Counted from the first letter of the stretch, positions 1 to 9,515 are shown. The stretch is 64,000 nt of DNA from HGM04593 sp045647745 (GCA_045647745.1 JAZRMQ010000035.1:1-64000), one strand, 5' to 3'. The notes: a model not told the origin generated them from the sequence alone. Program-made: numbers and translations.

Positions 1-168
1 AGATAGCGATGTTATGGAATAACTATTCGTTTTAAGGGCAAAGCACGGATGGGATGACCTATGAATTGACAGCGAACCTGGTTTTTTTGTAGTCAACCAA
101 ATGCAGACAGTAGGCGAATTCATTCACGCCCTACAGGCTAAATAGCCACCGCACATATCCCCATTACA

Positions 169-196
169 TACCCCTGCAACGCAGGTTGCAGGGGTA
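169..196. repeat. Perfect inverted repeat upstream of eno
   Basis: A 12-bp perfect inverted repeat (arms 169-180 and 185-196, loop GCAG) lies about 80 bp before the eno start. No T-run follows on the plus strand, so it is not a classical intrinsic terminator. It could be the terminator of a gene left of the window or an operator. I see no gene in bases 1-276. Confidence 0.55.
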
Positions 197-276
197 AATC
201 TGTATATCAAAGAAAACAAACCCTCTTGCCAATCGTTTGTATAGTACTTGGTGTTATATAGTAAAAGCTGACAGTT

Positions 277-1545
277 ATGAAGATATCAGAGATTAAAGGT
301 CGAGAAATCCTGGACTCGCGTGGAAATCCCACAATTGAGGCCGAAGTTATATTGGAAAATGGTGCGGTGGGACGTGCTTCTGTTCCATCGGGAGCATCTA
401 CCGGTGAAAATGAGGCATTGGAGTTGCGTGATGGTGACAAAAGTCGCTATAATGGCAAGGGTGTGTCAAAAGCTGTGGCAAATATAAACGAACGAATAGC
501 CCCTGTGTTGCGCGGATGTAACGTCTTTGACCAGCGTGGCTTGGACCGAATGATGCTTGAACTTGATGGTACGCCAACCAAAAGCAATCTTGGAGCCAAT
601 GCCATACTTGGAGTTTCACTGGCTATTGCACGAGCTGCGGCAAAGACATGCGGCATGCCTCTGTATCGTTATATCGGTGGTGTCAATGCACACGTGTTGC
701 CTGTTCCCATGATGAACCTGCTCAATGGAGGACGTCACTCCGATGCTCCTGTTGCATTCCAGGAGTTCATGATACGCCCGATTGGTGCGGATAGCATACG
801 CCGGGCTGTGCAGATGGGTGCCGAGGTCTTCAGCGCTCTGAAGAGTGTTTTGAAGGAACACGGTTACAGCACAGGAGTTGGTGACGAGGGTGGTTTTGCT
901 CCGGCACTAAATGGCACAGAGGAGGCTTTGGATATACTCGTGCAGGCAATCAAGGTTGCCGGCTACACCCCGGGAACAGACATTACGTTGGCTCTTGATT
1001 GTGCTGCATCGGAATACCATCGCGATGGAGTGTATGACTATACACTTTTTGAGGGTTCAAAGGGAAAAAAGCTTACATCAGCAGAGCAGGTCGATTATCT
1101 GGAACATCTCATTGAAAGATATCCTATCGACTCAATTGAAGATGGCATGGGCGAGAATGATTGGGAGGGATGGGCTATGCTCACCGAACGCATAGGCAAC
1201 CGTTGCCAACTTGTGGGTGATGACCTTTTTGTTACCAATGTCAAATACCTTGGCAAGGGTATTGAACTTAATTGCGCCAACAGCGTGCTGGTGAAAGTCA
1301 ACCAGATAGGAACACTTACCGAGGCTCTCGATGCCATTGAGATGGCACGTCGTAACGGCTATACAACAATCATCAGTCACCGTTCGGGTGAAACCGAAGA
1401 TACTACAATTGCAGATATTGCCGTGGCTGTAAATGCCGGACAGATAAAGACCGGTTCAATGAGCCGCAGCGACCGTACTGCAAAGTATAACCAACTGATA
1501 CGTATAGAAGAGGAGTTGAGAGATACCGCACGTTATGGTGTGTAG
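277..1545 (+). CDS. eno: Enolase (phosphopyruvate hydratase)
   Basis: Interconverts 2-phosphoglycerate and phosphoenolpyruvate in glycolysis and gluconeogenesis; a Mg-dependent cytosolic enzyme. The protein is 422 residues, the usual bacterial length. Family landmarks appear in order: SGASTGENEALELRDGD near the N-terminus, the HSDAPVAFQEFMIRP segment, GDEGGFAP with the catalytic acid, metal ligands in ALDCAASE, SIEDGMGEND and GDDLFVTN, the signature VLVKVNQIGTLTEA with the catalytic Lys, and SHRSGETEDTTIADIAVA. The ATG at 277 matches the conserved N-terminus (MKISEIKGREILDSRGNPT). It stands alone, with a convergent minus-strand gene 54 bp downstream. No convincing TAnnTTTG promoter is visible just upstream. 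Confidence 0.98.
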   Translation: MKISEIKGREILDSRGNPTIEAEVILENGAVGRASVPSGASTGENEALELRDGDKSRYNGKGVSKAVANINERIAPVLRGCNVFDQRGLDRMMLELDGTPTKSNLGANAILGVSLAIARAAAKTCGMPLYRYIGGVNAHVLPVPMMNLLNGGRHSDAPVAFQEFMIRPIGADSIRRAVQMGAEVFSALKSVLKEHGYSTGVGDEGGFAPALNGTEEALDILVQAIKVAGYTPGTDITLALDCAASEYHRDGVYDYTLFEGSKGKKLTSAEQVDYLEHLIERYPIDSIEDGMGENDWEGWAMLTERIGNRCQLVGDDLFVTNVKYLGKGIELNCANSVLVKVNQIGTLTEALDAIEMARRNGYTTIISHRSGETEDTTIADIAVAVNAGQIKTGSMSRSDRTAKYNQLIRIEEELRDTARYGV

Positions 1546-1599
1546 CAATTGAACGCTGTTTTTTGATAGGAACGATTACAAACAAGTGGGTGAGATGTT

Positions 1600-2313
1600 C
1601 TATCTTTGCCAACCTTCGACACGATAGACCTTTTCCATCAGTTTTCGCTCTTTGCCTGTCTTGGCATTCTTGTGCCACACCTCAATGCGCGCGGCGTAGT
1701 AATCGCCCCAATCGCCGGGGTAGATTGTGAAGCACTGCTTTTCAACTACTTTTGAGAATGATGTGGTAGAGGGTGTTGCAACCATGCTTGCGGCCGAAAT
1801 GCGCTCGGGTGAGAGCGGTATGTTTTCAGTTGCCTCGTAGCAACGCAGGTATATGCATCCTTCTTCAAGTGCCGGGTGGTAGAAATCGTATGTATACATT
1901 CCGCCCTGAACATCGTTCCATATATGCAACCAAGTGTCGGTTGCTGTGCTGTCGATGGGGTGTGGCAGTTCTTCGCCCTCTAAAAGCGGAAGGTTGTAGT
2001 CCAATTGGGCCGGAATGGGATGCTCCTTGCCGAAATCATCGGGACCGGGGTTGAAAGCGAGTGATATTCCAAGGTATAATAGGTAGATGAAAAAGGCTAC
2101 CGTTAGCGCTCCCAATATGAACGAAAACAGAAATCTCCACCACTTTTTGAATATGAGCAGAAATATCCACGACGTTATCAGTGCAACGAAGGTCAAGGGT
2201 ACTGAAATTACAAAAAATATCGGCCACATTGAATCGAAGTATGCCGAAATCAATATCGATGCTGTAAAAAGCACGGGGAAGAGCCACCAGAATCTGATGA
2301 TGAAATTTTTCAT
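1600..2313 (-). CDS. Hypothetical membrane protein, three N-terminal TM helices
   Basis: I do not recognise this 237-residue protein. Three hydrophobic helices lie at about residues 8-25, 31-55 and 60-85, followed by a polar domain of about 150 residues that is probably extracytoplasmic. That domain contains a Trp/Tyr-rich stretch ending in YPGDWGDYYAARIEVW. There is no lipobox and no known enzyme motif. It is convergent with eno and divergent from ettA, so it is probably a single-gene transcript. The base composition looks like its neighbours. Confidence 0.75.
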   Translation of the reverse strand: MKNFIIRFWWLFPVLFTASILISAYFDSMWPIFFVISVPLTFVALITSWIFLLIFKKWWRFLFSFILGALTVAFFIYLLYLGISLAFNPGPDDFGKEHPIPAQLDYNLPLLEGEELPHPIDSTATDTWLHIWNDVQGGMYTYDFYHPALEEGCIYLRCYEATENIPLSPERISAASMVATPSTTSFSKVVEKQCFTIYPGDWGDYYAARIEVWHKNAKTGKERKLMEKVYRVEGWQR

Positions 2314-2439
2314 AATTTTGTTTGCGTTTTAGTTGAGTAAACGCTCTTACAACCGGGTTATTGCCTACTTTGAAGTTTTTAACCTTTTTTAACCGCACAG
2401 AATATCTTCTTTACACTCTTTATTTATAAGGTACTTTTA

Positions 2440-2472
2440 TTGCCATAGTTCACGAAAATTTTGTTATCTTCG
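2440..2472 (+). promoter_or_regulatory. Candidate Bacteroidetes promoter for ettA
   Basis: The -7 element TATCTTCG (2465-2472) differs from TAnnTTTG at one base, and TTG at 2440-2442 lies 22 bp upstream. The predicted start site would leave a leader of about 40 nt before ettA. Confidence 0.4.
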
Positions 2473-2518
2473 CGAAAGATTTCTAAATTGGGAATAAAAT
2501 AACAATTAAAATAGATTT

Positions 2519-4216
2519 ATGGCAACAGTTGATGACAAGAAAATCATCTTTTCGATGGTAGGCTTGAGCAAGACAATCAAGCAGACAAACAAACAGGTGT
2601 TGAAGAATATTTACCTCTCGTTCTTCTACGGTGCAAAAATTGGTATCGTGGGTATGAACGGTGCGGGTAAATCTACTCTTATGAAGATTATTGCAGGCCT
2701 TGATAATGATTATCAGGGTAATGTGGTGTGGTCGCCGGGTTACTCGGTGGGCTATTTGCCACAGGAACCTCATTTGCAGGATGGAAAGACTGTGATGGAG
2801 TGTGTGAAAGAAGGTGTGCAGGCAACAGTTGATGCACTTGCGGAGTATGAGGAGATTAACCAAAAGTTTGGATTGCCCGAGTATTACGAGAATGAGGATA
2901 AGATGAACGAACTTTTTGCGCGTCAGGGAGAGTTGCAGGATATTATCGACGCAACCGATGCTTGGAATCTTGAAAGCAAACTCGAGCGTGCAATGGCTGC
3001 TCTTCGCTGCCCGGCTCCCGATGAATTGGTCGACCATCTTTCTGGTGGTGAGCGTCGTCGCGTGGCGCTTTGCCGTCTGTTATTGTCAAAGCCTGATGTG
3101 CTTTTGCTCGACGAGCCTACCAACCACTTAGATGCAGAGAGCATTGATTGGCTAGAACAGCATTTGAACCAATATGAGGGTACTGTGATTGCTGTTACTC
3201 ACGACCGTTACTTCCTTGATGATGTGGCCGGCTGGATTCTTGAACTTGACCGTGGCGAGGGAATTCCTTGGCAGGGAAATTACTCTTCTTGGCTCGACCA
3301 GAAGACAAAGCGTATGGAGCAGGAGGAGAAGAGTGCAAGCAAGCGTCGCAAGACTCTTGAGCGCGAGCTTGAATGGGTGCGAATGTCACCAAAGGCTCGT
3401 CAGGCAAAGGGTAAGGCTCGTTTGAACTCTTATGAGCGTATGCTCAACGAGGACCAGAAAGAGCGCGAGGAGAAACTCGAAATCTTTATCCCTAATGGTC
3501 CGCGTTTGGGTAATAAGGTTATTAATGCCGAGAATATTGGAAAATCTTTTGGCAGCAAGCACCTCTTCAGTAACCTCAACTTTATGCTCCCGCCCAATGG
3601 TATTGTCGGCGTTATTGGCCCTAATGGTGCGGGTAAAACAACTCTGTTTCGTATGATTATGGGGCTCGAGACGGCCGACGAGGGTACATTCGAGGTTGGT
3701 GAAACAGTAAAGATTGCTTACGTTGACCAAAATCACAAGGATATTGTTGCCGACAAGAGCGTTTATGAGGTTATGAGCCAAGGCAATGAGCTTATGCGCT
3801 TGGGTGGCAAGGAGATTAATGTGCGTGCTTACTTGTCGCGTTTCAACTTCTCGGGTGCCGACCAAGAGAAAAAATGCGGTGTTCTTTCGGGTGGTGAGCG
3901 CAACCGCCTGCATCTTGCTATGGCGCTTAAAGAGGGTGGCAACGTTCTTCTCCTTGATGAGCCCACCAATGATATTGACGTAAACACACTGCGTGCGCTT
4001 GAGGAGGGACTTGAGAATTTTGCCGGTTGTGCCGTTGTTATCAGCCACGACCGTTGGTTCCTCGACCGCATCTGTACACATATTATCGCTTTTGAGGGTG
4101 ATGGCAATGTGTTCAGCTTCGAGGGCTCATACTCTGATTATGAGGAGAACAAGATGCGTCGTCTCGGAATTGAAGAGCCCAAGAAAGCACGCTATCGCAA
4201 ATTGATGGAGGATTAA
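2519..4216 (+). CDS. ettA: ABC-F translation factor EttA
   Basis: A soluble ABC-F ATPase; EttA binds the ribosomal E site and gates the first elongation step according to energy state. It has 565 residues with two nucleotide-binding domains. NBD1 has Walker A GMNGAGKST, signature LSGGERRRVALCRLLL and Walker B LLLDEPTNHLD. The basic linker (about residues 245-300, with RMSPKARQAKGKARLNSYE) matches the tRNA-contacting linker of this subfamily. NBD2 has GPNGAGKTT, LSGGERNRLHLAMAL and LLLDEPTNDIDVNTLRALEE; the NDIDVNTLRALEE form is typical of EttA rather than antibiotic-resistance ABC-F proteins. There are no membrane segments. It is transcribed alone and followed by a long hairpin terminator. 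Confidence 0.95.
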   Translation: MATVDDKKIIFSMVGLSKTIKQTNKQVLKNIYLSFFYGAKIGIVGMNGAGKSTLMKIIAGLDNDYQGNVVWSPGYSVGYLPQEPHLQDGKTVMECVKEGVQATVDALAEYEEINQKFGLPEYYENEDKMNELFARQGELQDIIDATDAWNLESKLERAMAALRCPAPDELVDHLSGGERRRVALCRLLLSKPDVLLLDEPTNHLDAESIDWLEQHLNQYEGTVIAVTHDRYFLDDVAGWILELDRGEGIPWQGNYSSWLDQKTKRMEQEEKSASKRRKTLERELEWVRMSPKARQAKGKARLNSYERMLNEDQKEREEKLEIFIPNGPRLGNKVINAENIGKSFGSKHLFSNLNFMLPPNGIVGVIGPNGAGKTTLFRMIMGLETADEGTFEVGETVKIAYVDQNHKDIVADKSVYEVMSQGNELMRLGGKEINVRAYLSRFNFSGADQEKKCGVLSGGERNRLHLAMALKEGGNVLLLDEPTNDIDVNTLRALEEGLENFAGCAVVISHDRWFLDRICTHIIAFEGDGNVFSFEGSYSDYEENKMRRLGIEEPKKARYRKLMED

Positions 4217-4233
4217 TAAAAAGTGGCACAAAC

Positions 4234-4255
4234 CATTATTGAGGCATTATTGAGG
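4234..4255 (+). repeat. Tandem 11-bp direct repeat
   Basis: The 11-mer CATTATTGAGG occurs twice head-to-tail (4234-4244, 4245-4255) between the ettA stop and its terminator. Confidence 0.8.
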
Positions 4256-4256
4256 G

Positions 4257-4320
4257 GTAAAAGGTGCTGATGCTATTGTACTAATGTGCACAGCATCTCA
4301 CCTTTGGCCTTTTACTTTTT
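4257..4320 (+). terminator. Terminator after ettA
   Basis: The outer stem GTAAAAGG (4257-4264) pairs with CCTTTTAC (4308-4315) and is followed at once by TTTTT. A nested stem pairs GATGCT with AGCATC. The uridine run fits intrinsic termination of ettA just before the aminotransferase gene. Confidence 0.75.
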
Positions 4321-4334
4321 AGTTCATATAATCG

Positions 4335-5636
4335 ATGAGTATCATTAATCCCGATATAATTGACTCTATTGTAAGAGAATTTGAGATAGAGGATATACGC
4401 TCTGCTTCAATTCGTCAGATTGGGGCAGTGGTGCGTGCTGCCGAGGCACGTACGGGGAGTGAATTTATCCATTTTGAGATGGGTGTTCCGGGGTTGCCTG
4501 CATCAGAGGTTGGTGTGCGTGCCGAGTGCGAGGCTCTGCAGCGCGGTGTCGCATCGGTCTATCCTGTTATTGATGGTATCCCGGAGTTGAAGAATGAGGC
4601 CTCGCGCTTTGTCAAGGCTTTTATTAATACTGATATAAGCCCTGAAGGGTGTATCCCAACCGTTGGCTCTATGCAAGCTTCGTTTGCATCGCTTATGCTT
4701 GCTTCGCAGCTTGATGAAAAGCGTGATACGGTGCTTTATATAGACCCGGGATTTCCTGTGCAGAAGATGCAGGCACAGGTGATTGGCGTAAAGATTGCAT
4801 CGTTTGATATTGCGGAGTATCGTGGTGAAAAGTTGGAGGAGAAACTTGAGACCTTTTTTGCGCAAGGGAATATTTGCGCGGTGCTTTATTCTTCGCCAAA
4901 CAATCCTACTTGGATGTGCTTGAATGAGAAGGAACTCGAGATTATTGGGCGCGTGGCTGCAAAGTATGATGTTGTTGTAATTGAGGATTTAGCCTATATG
5001 ACAATGGATTTTCGTCGTGATATGAGCCGTCCTTTTCAGCCGCCGTATCAACCGAGTGTCTCAAAGTATACCGATAAATATATTCTGCTTATAAGTGCTT
5101 CGAAAATATTTAGTTACGCCGGTCAGCGAATAGCTGTCGCTTGTGTGTCCGACGCTTTGTACTGCAGGGCTTACGAGAGCTTGAAACGGCGTTATGGCAT
5201 TGCGCGCTTTGGCGCGGCTTTTGCTTATGTTTTTCTGTATTCGTTCTCGTCGGGAGTGTCACACTCGGCACAATGTGCGCTAGCTGCTATGTTTAAGGCT
5301 GCTTGCGACGGAGAATACAACTTTGTGGGCGACATAAAGGAGTATGCAGAGCGAACGGCGCGTATAAAGGATATTTTACAGCGCAACGGCTTTAGCATTG
5401 TTTACGACAAGGATGTTGAAGAGCCTGTCAGTGATGGTTTTTTCTTTACTGTTGGCTACAAGGATATGGATGGTGGCGAGTTGCTAAAGGAGTTGCTGTA
5501 TTATGGTATCAGCGGAATAGACCTTGCAACAACGGGTGGTGAGCGCAAGGGTATTCGTGCTTGTTCGTCAAATATCAAGCCCCATCATTATGCGTTGCTC
5601 GAAGAAAGATTACGTTTGTTTAATGAAAATCATTAG
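4335..5636 (+). CDS. PLP-dependent aminotransferase, class I/II
   Basis: A fold-type I aminotransferase of 433 residues; the substrate cannot be read from sequence. Visible landmarks are the SPNNPTW segment (Asn contacting the cofactor ring), VVVIEDLAYMTMDF (Asp and Tyr of the cofactor site), and SASKIFSYAGQRIAV, in which the Lys of SASK is the likely Schiff-base residue. A late GIRACSS segment may carry the carboxylate-binding Arg. The N-terminus lacks a signal peptide. It sits 9 bp before a secreted hexosaminidase, so the two may share a transcript, but no functional link is evident. The ATG at 4335 directly follows the ettA terminator. Confidence 0.88.
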   Translation: MSIINPDIIDSIVREFEIEDIRSASIRQIGAVVRAAEARTGSEFIHFEMGVPGLPASEVGVRAECEALQRGVASVYPVIDGIPELKNEASRFVKAFINTDISPEGCIPTVGSMQASFASLMLASQLDEKRDTVLYIDPGFPVQKMQAQVIGVKIASFDIAEYRGEKLEEKLETFFAQGNICAVLYSSPNNPTWMCLNEKELEIIGRVAAKYDVVVIEDLAYMTMDFRRDMSRPFQPPYQPSVSKYTDKYILLISASKIFSYAGQRIAVACVSDALYCRAYESLKRRYGIARFGAAFAYVFLYSFSSGVSHSAQCALAAMFKAACDGEYNFVGDIKEYAERTARIKDILQRNGFSIVYDKDVEEPVSDGFFFTVGYKDMDGGELLKELLYYGISGIDLATTGGERKGIRACSSNIKPHHYALLEERLRLFNENH

Positions 5637-5645
5637 TTTATAGAT

Positions 5646-7322
5646 ATGAAAAAACTTCTGTTTGCGCTGCTTTGTCTGTTTGTTTCTGCAGGCATAGCAC
5701 AAGATATTTCAATAATTCCGCGCCCTGCAGAAATGTGGGTGAACGAGGGGGAGTTTCTTTTTAAAGGCAAAGTGGTAATCTGTTATCCCGAGTGCAAGAA
5801 TAAGGAGATAAAAAATGTGCTTGACAATTTTGTAGAGGATTTAGAATTAACCACCGGTGTAAAACTGAAAAAATCTACCGCCAAGAAAATTAAACTACAA
5901 AATTGGGAGGTTACAAAATATAGCAAAAAAGCCGACGCGCATATTGTTGTATATATTGATGAGTATATGAGCGACGAGGAGTATAAACTTTCTGTTGCTC
6001 CTGAAAGAATAGATATTACAGCTGCAAAGCCGGCAGGTCTTTTTTATGCCTTTCAGACTTTAAAACAACTGATGCCTCGCAATGTTATGGCCGGAGTATG
6101 TGATGAGAGTATTGAGGAGTGGAGTATTCCATCTGTTTTTATCACAGACAAGCCTCGTTTCTCTTGGCGCGGCTTTATGCTCGACGAGGGACGTCACTTT
6201 TATGGCAAGGAAGAGATAAAGAAAATTATTGATGTGATGGCGGCCTATAAGATGAATCGCTTTCATTGGCATTTGACCGAGGACCAAGGCTGGCGCATTG
6301 AAATAAAGAAATATCCTAAACTAACCGAGATTGGAGCTTGGCGTGACAGCAAAGTGTGTGCGTGGGGTGATGTAAAGCCCGATGGCATACGTTACGGCGG
6401 CTATTATACTCACAAAGATGTAAAAGAGATTGTGGAGTATGCCAAGAAACGTTTCGTGGAGATTATTCCCGAGGTTGATATCCCGGGACACTCACAGGCC
6501 GCCGTTGCGTCCTATCCCGAAATTCTATCTTGTGACCCCGAAAATAACCACGAGGTGTGGTTGTGGCAGGGTGTGTCGTCGGATGTGATAAACGTTGCCA
6601 ATCCGCTTGCTGTGCAGTTCGCAAAGGATGTTATAGATGAGCTTACAGAGCTTTTCCCGTTCGGATATATACATCTTGGTGGTGATGAGTGCCCAACGTA
6701 TAAGTGGGAGCGTAACGATGCTTGTAAGGAGTTGTTGAAAGAGATTGGCTCGGAAAATTATCGCGATTTGCAGATACACTTTTACAAGCAGTTGCTCGAC
6801 CACGTTGCACAAAAAACACTCGAGAAGCAGCGCAAGCTCGTCTTTTGGAACGAGGTGCTTCACGGCAATACAGAGCCGCTTGGAAAGGATATAACAATTA
6901 TGGCGTGGATTGGTGCCGATGGTGCCGCAAAAGACGCTGCAATGCGTGGAATGAGCACAATTCTTTCGCCACAAATTCCTTACTATATTAACCGCAAGCA
7001 GGCTAAACTTGCCACAGAACCTCATTCGCAAGGGTATGGTGATGAGACTGTTGAACGTGTGTATAATTACAAGCCAATGAACAACGTGCCCGAGGAGTTG
7101 CAAGCAAAATATCTGGGTGTACAGGCAAATTTCTGGACAGAGTGGGTTGTTGAACCCTCGGTTGTTCAGTATCTTATGTTGCCGCGCTTGGTAGCTGTAG
7201 CCGAGGCCGGTTGGACTCCTGCAGAGTTGCGGAATTATGACGATTTTTTAAAGCGTTTGCAGGGTGAAGCAAAATTTTATCAGCTGAAAGGAATTGACTA
7301 CGGCAAACACGTTTTTAAGTAA
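5646..7322 (+). CDS. Beta-N-acetylhexosaminidase, GH20 family, secreted
   Basis: Removes terminal beta-linked GlcNAc or GalNAc from glycans by substrate-assisted catalysis; probably periplasmic. The 558-residue protein has a signal peptide (MKKLLFALLCLFVSAGIAQ), a GH20b-type N-terminal domain to about residue 150 (with IIPRPAEM), and then the catalytic barrel. The barrel contains RGFMLDEGRHF, FHWHLTEDQGWRIEIKKYP and HLGGDECP, whose Asp-Glu pair at about residues 347-348 is the catalytic dyad of the family. Aromatic substrate-site residues appear in MAWIGADG and ANFWTEWV. There is no cell-wall anchor or extra carbohydrate-binding module. A strong terminator follows. Confidence 0.93.
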   Translation: MKKLLFALLCLFVSAGIAQDISIIPRPAEMWVNEGEFLFKGKVVICYPECKNKEIKNVLDNFVEDLELTTGVKLKKSTAKKIKLQNWEVTKYSKKADAHIVVYIDEYMSDEEYKLSVAPERIDITAAKPAGLFYAFQTLKQLMPRNVMAGVCDESIEEWSIPSVFITDKPRFSWRGFMLDEGRHFYGKEEIKKIIDVMAAYKMNRFHWHLTEDQGWRIEIKKYPKLTEIGAWRDSKVCAWGDVKPDGIRYGGYYTHKDVKEIVEYAKKRFVEIIPEVDIPGHSQAAVASYPEILSCDPENNHEVWLWQGVSSDVINVANPLAVQFAKDVIDELTELFPFGYIHLGGDECPTYKWERNDACKELLKEIGSENYRDLQIHFYKQLLDHVAQKTLEKQRKLVFWNEVLHGNTEPLGKDITIMAWIGADGAAKDAAMRGMSTILSPQIPYYINRKQAKLATEPHSQGYGDETVERVYNYKPMNNVPEELQAKYLGVQANFWTEWVVEPSVVQYLMLPRLVAVAEAGWTPAELRNYDDFLKRLQGEAKFYQLKGIDYGKHVFK

Positions 7323-7342
7323 AATTACGATAAGAATATTTT

Positions 7343-7385
7343 ATGCAGCAATATCAAAAACAATGATATTGCTGCATTTTTTATT
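7343..7385 (+). terminator. Terminator after the GH20 gene
   Basis: A perfect 14-bp stem (7343-7356 with 7364-7377) is followed by TTTTTATTTTAT. The rest of the 349-bp gap to lepA (7386-7599) is A+T-rich and holds no visible gene. Confidence 0.92.
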
Positions 7386-7599
7386 TTATATTAACATATT
7401 TAAAATAAATGTATTAGCAGTGATTATTTAAAGTTGTTTATCAACGTGCTTGTTTTAATACTTTTTGTTGAAAAATATTTATAGAAATAACTTTGTCAAA
7501 GTGTCTGTGATTAACGATTGCCTCCGCTCATTTTCAAAATTATGTAAAAAACAGAATTTCTTGTTATTATATATATAATAAAATATTGTTTTTTATTTG

Positions 7600-7607
7600 T
7601 ATCTTTG
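7600..7607 (+). promoter_or_regulatory. Candidate -7 element for the lepA operon
   Basis: TATCTTTG fits the TAnnTTTG consensus exactly and is followed by CAG, 65 bp before lepA. The -33 region is A+T-rich without a clear TTTG at normal spacing. Confidence 0.6.
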
Positions 7608-7671
7608 CAGTTAAGTTTGTTCGCTGTTGCTTTGCGAGCGCTTTTTTATTGAAAAAAAACAATAAACATAT

Positions 7672-9453
7672 ATGGAGAAAATTAGAAATTTTTGCATTAT
7701 TGCTCACATCGACCACGGTAAATCAACCTTGGCCGACCGTCTGCTTGAGACAACAAAAACCATAAATATTACCGAGGGACAAATGCTCGATAATATGGAC
7801 CTTGAAAAAGAGCGTGGTATCACAATCAAAAGCCACGCAATACAGATGGAATATGTCTACAAAGGCGAAAAATATATTCTTAACCTCATTGACACTCCGG
7901 GACACGTTGACTTCTCATACGAGGTGTCACGCTCAATTGCAGCCTGTGAGGGTGCTCTGCTTGTTGTCGATGCCACACAGGGTGTTCAGGCACAGACAAT
8001 CTCGAACCTTTATATGGCGGTTGACCACGGGCTGGAGATTATTCCTGTTGTGAACAAATGTGATATGATAAATGCAATGCCCGAGGAGGTGAAAGACGAG
8101 ATTATAGACCTTATCGGTTGCGACAGAGAGGATATTATCGAGGCTTCGGGAAAGACCGGTATGGGCGTTGAGGATATTCTTGCGGCTGTGGTTGAACGCG
8201 TGCCCGCTCCTGTGGGTGACGAAGAGGCTCCATTGCAGGCACTTATTTTTGACTCGGTATTCAATTCTTTCCGTGGCATTATTGCTTATTTCAAAATCAC
8301 CAATGGTGTGCTGCGCAAGGGCGATAAGGTAAAATTCTTCAATACAGGAAAAGAGTATGACGCTGACGAAATTGGTGTGTTGAAGATGGATCTTTGTCCG
8401 CGTCAGGAGTTGCGTACCGGTGATGTGGGTTACATTATCTCTGGAATAAAAACATCGCGCGAGGTGAAGGTGGGCGATACTATCACCCACATTGCACGCC
8501 CTTGTTCACAGGCCATCTCGGGTTTTGAGGAGGTTAAGCCAATGGTCTTTGCCGGTGTCTACCCAATTGACGCCGAGGATTATGAGGATTTGCGTGCTTC
8601 GCTCGAGAAATTACAGCTTAACGATGCGTCGTTGACCTTCTCTCCTGAGTCGTCGGCTGCGCTTGGTTTTGGCTTCCGTTGCGGTTTTCTCGGCCTTTTG
8701 CATATGGAGATTGTGCAGGAGCGTCTCGATCGTGAGTTTGATATGAGTGTCATTACAACCGTTCCAAACGTTTCGTATATGGTTTATGACAAGCAGGGTG
8801 AGGCAAAAGAGGTGCACAATCCCGGAGGAATGCCCGACCAGACTCTTATCGACCATATTGAGGAACCATATATCAACGCGAGCATAATCACACGCGCCGA
8901 GTATATAGGCCCGATTATGACACTTTGCCTCTCAAAGCGTGGAGAGCTTTTAAAACAGGAGTTTATTACCGGCAATCGTGTGGATATACGTTTTATGCTT
9001 CCGCTTGGTGAAATTGTCATTGACTTTTACGACAAACTCAAAAGTATCTCAAAAGGTTACGCCTCATTCGACTATCACCCGGCAGGTTTTAGAACTTCAA
9101 AGCTTATTAAACTTGATATTCTGCTCAATGGCGAGCCTGTGGATGCACTCTCTACATTGACTCACGTTGACAATGCGTACGGCCTCGGTCGTCAGATGTG
9201 TGAGAAATTGCGCGACCTTATCCCCAGACAGCAGTTTGATATTGCCTTGCAAGCGGCTATCGGTACAAAGATTATCGCACGCGAGACCATCAAGCAGGTG
9301 CGTAAGGATGTAACCGCAAAATGTTATGGTGGCGACGTGTCGCGTAAACGCAAACTGCTCGAGAAGCAAAAGAAGGGTAAAAAGCGTATGAAGCAGATTG
9401 GTAATGTCGAGGTGCCGCAAAAAGCGTTCCTTGCAGTGCTCAAGCTCGACTAA
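7672..9453 (+). CDS. lepA: Elongation factor 4 (LepA)
   Basis: A ribosome-dependent translational GTPase; EF4 acts on stalled or back-translocated ribosomes and in 30S assembly. The 593 residues match the family length. G motifs are AHIDHGKSTLADR (G1), RGITIKSHAI (G2), DTPGHVDFSYEV (G3) and NKCDM (G4). The LepA-specific C-terminus (HVDNAYGLGRQMCEKLRDLIPRQ region, then the basic KCYGGDVSRKRKLLEKQKKGKKRMK tail) is complete. It is the first gene of a close series with ftsY, rimO and two HU genes, grouping translation, protein targeting and nucleoid functions. Confidence 0.97.
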   Translation: MEKIRNFCIIAHIDHGKSTLADRLLETTKTINITEGQMLDNMDLEKERGITIKSHAIQMEYVYKGEKYILNLIDTPGHVDFSYEVSRSIAACEGALLVVDATQGVQAQTISNLYMAVDHGLEIIPVVNKCDMINAMPEEVKDEIIDLIGCDREDIIEASGKTGMGVEDILAAVVERVPAPVGDEEAPLQALIFDSVFNSFRGIIAYFKITNGVLRKGDKVKFFNTGKEYDADEIGVLKMDLCPRQELRTGDVGYIISGIKTSREVKVGDTITHIARPCSQAISGFEEVKPMVFAGVYPIDAEDYEDLRASLEKLQLNDASLTFSPESSAALGFGFRCGFLGLLHMEIVQERLDREFDMSVITTVPNVSYMVYDKQGEAKEVHNPGGMPDQTLIDHIEEPYINASIITRAEYIGPIMTLCLSKRGELLKQEFITGNRVDIRFMLPLGEIVIDFYDKLKSISKGYASFDYHPAGFRTSKLIKLDILLNGEPVDALSTLTHVDNAYGLGRQMCEKLRDLIPRQQFDIALQAAIGTKIIARETIKQVRKDVTAKCYGGDVSRKRKLLEKQKKGKKRMKQIGNVEVPQKAFLAVLKLD

Positions 9454-9515
9454 TTATTTGATGGATTAAAAAGTTGCACCAGCAACAAAAAACAAGATTG
9501 ATAAACAGAAAGAAT

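Noticed and set aside
1..276. Possible end of a gene to the left of eno
   Set aside because: No frame with plausible codon use or a recognised motif runs into the window from the left edge.
2483..3037. 184-codon minus-strand frame overlapping ettA
   Set aside because: It is antisense to a highly conserved gene and shows no recognisable motif or promoter.
3386..4081. 231-codon minus-strand frame overlapping ettA
   Set aside because: It is antisense to the second nucleotide-binding domain of EttA, whose codon pattern accounts for the open frame.
9474..9515. N-terminal extension of FtsY (14 more residues)
   Set aside because: The extra stretch (starting MHQQQKTRL) is not FtsY-like; the ATG at 9516 starts a normal N domain.
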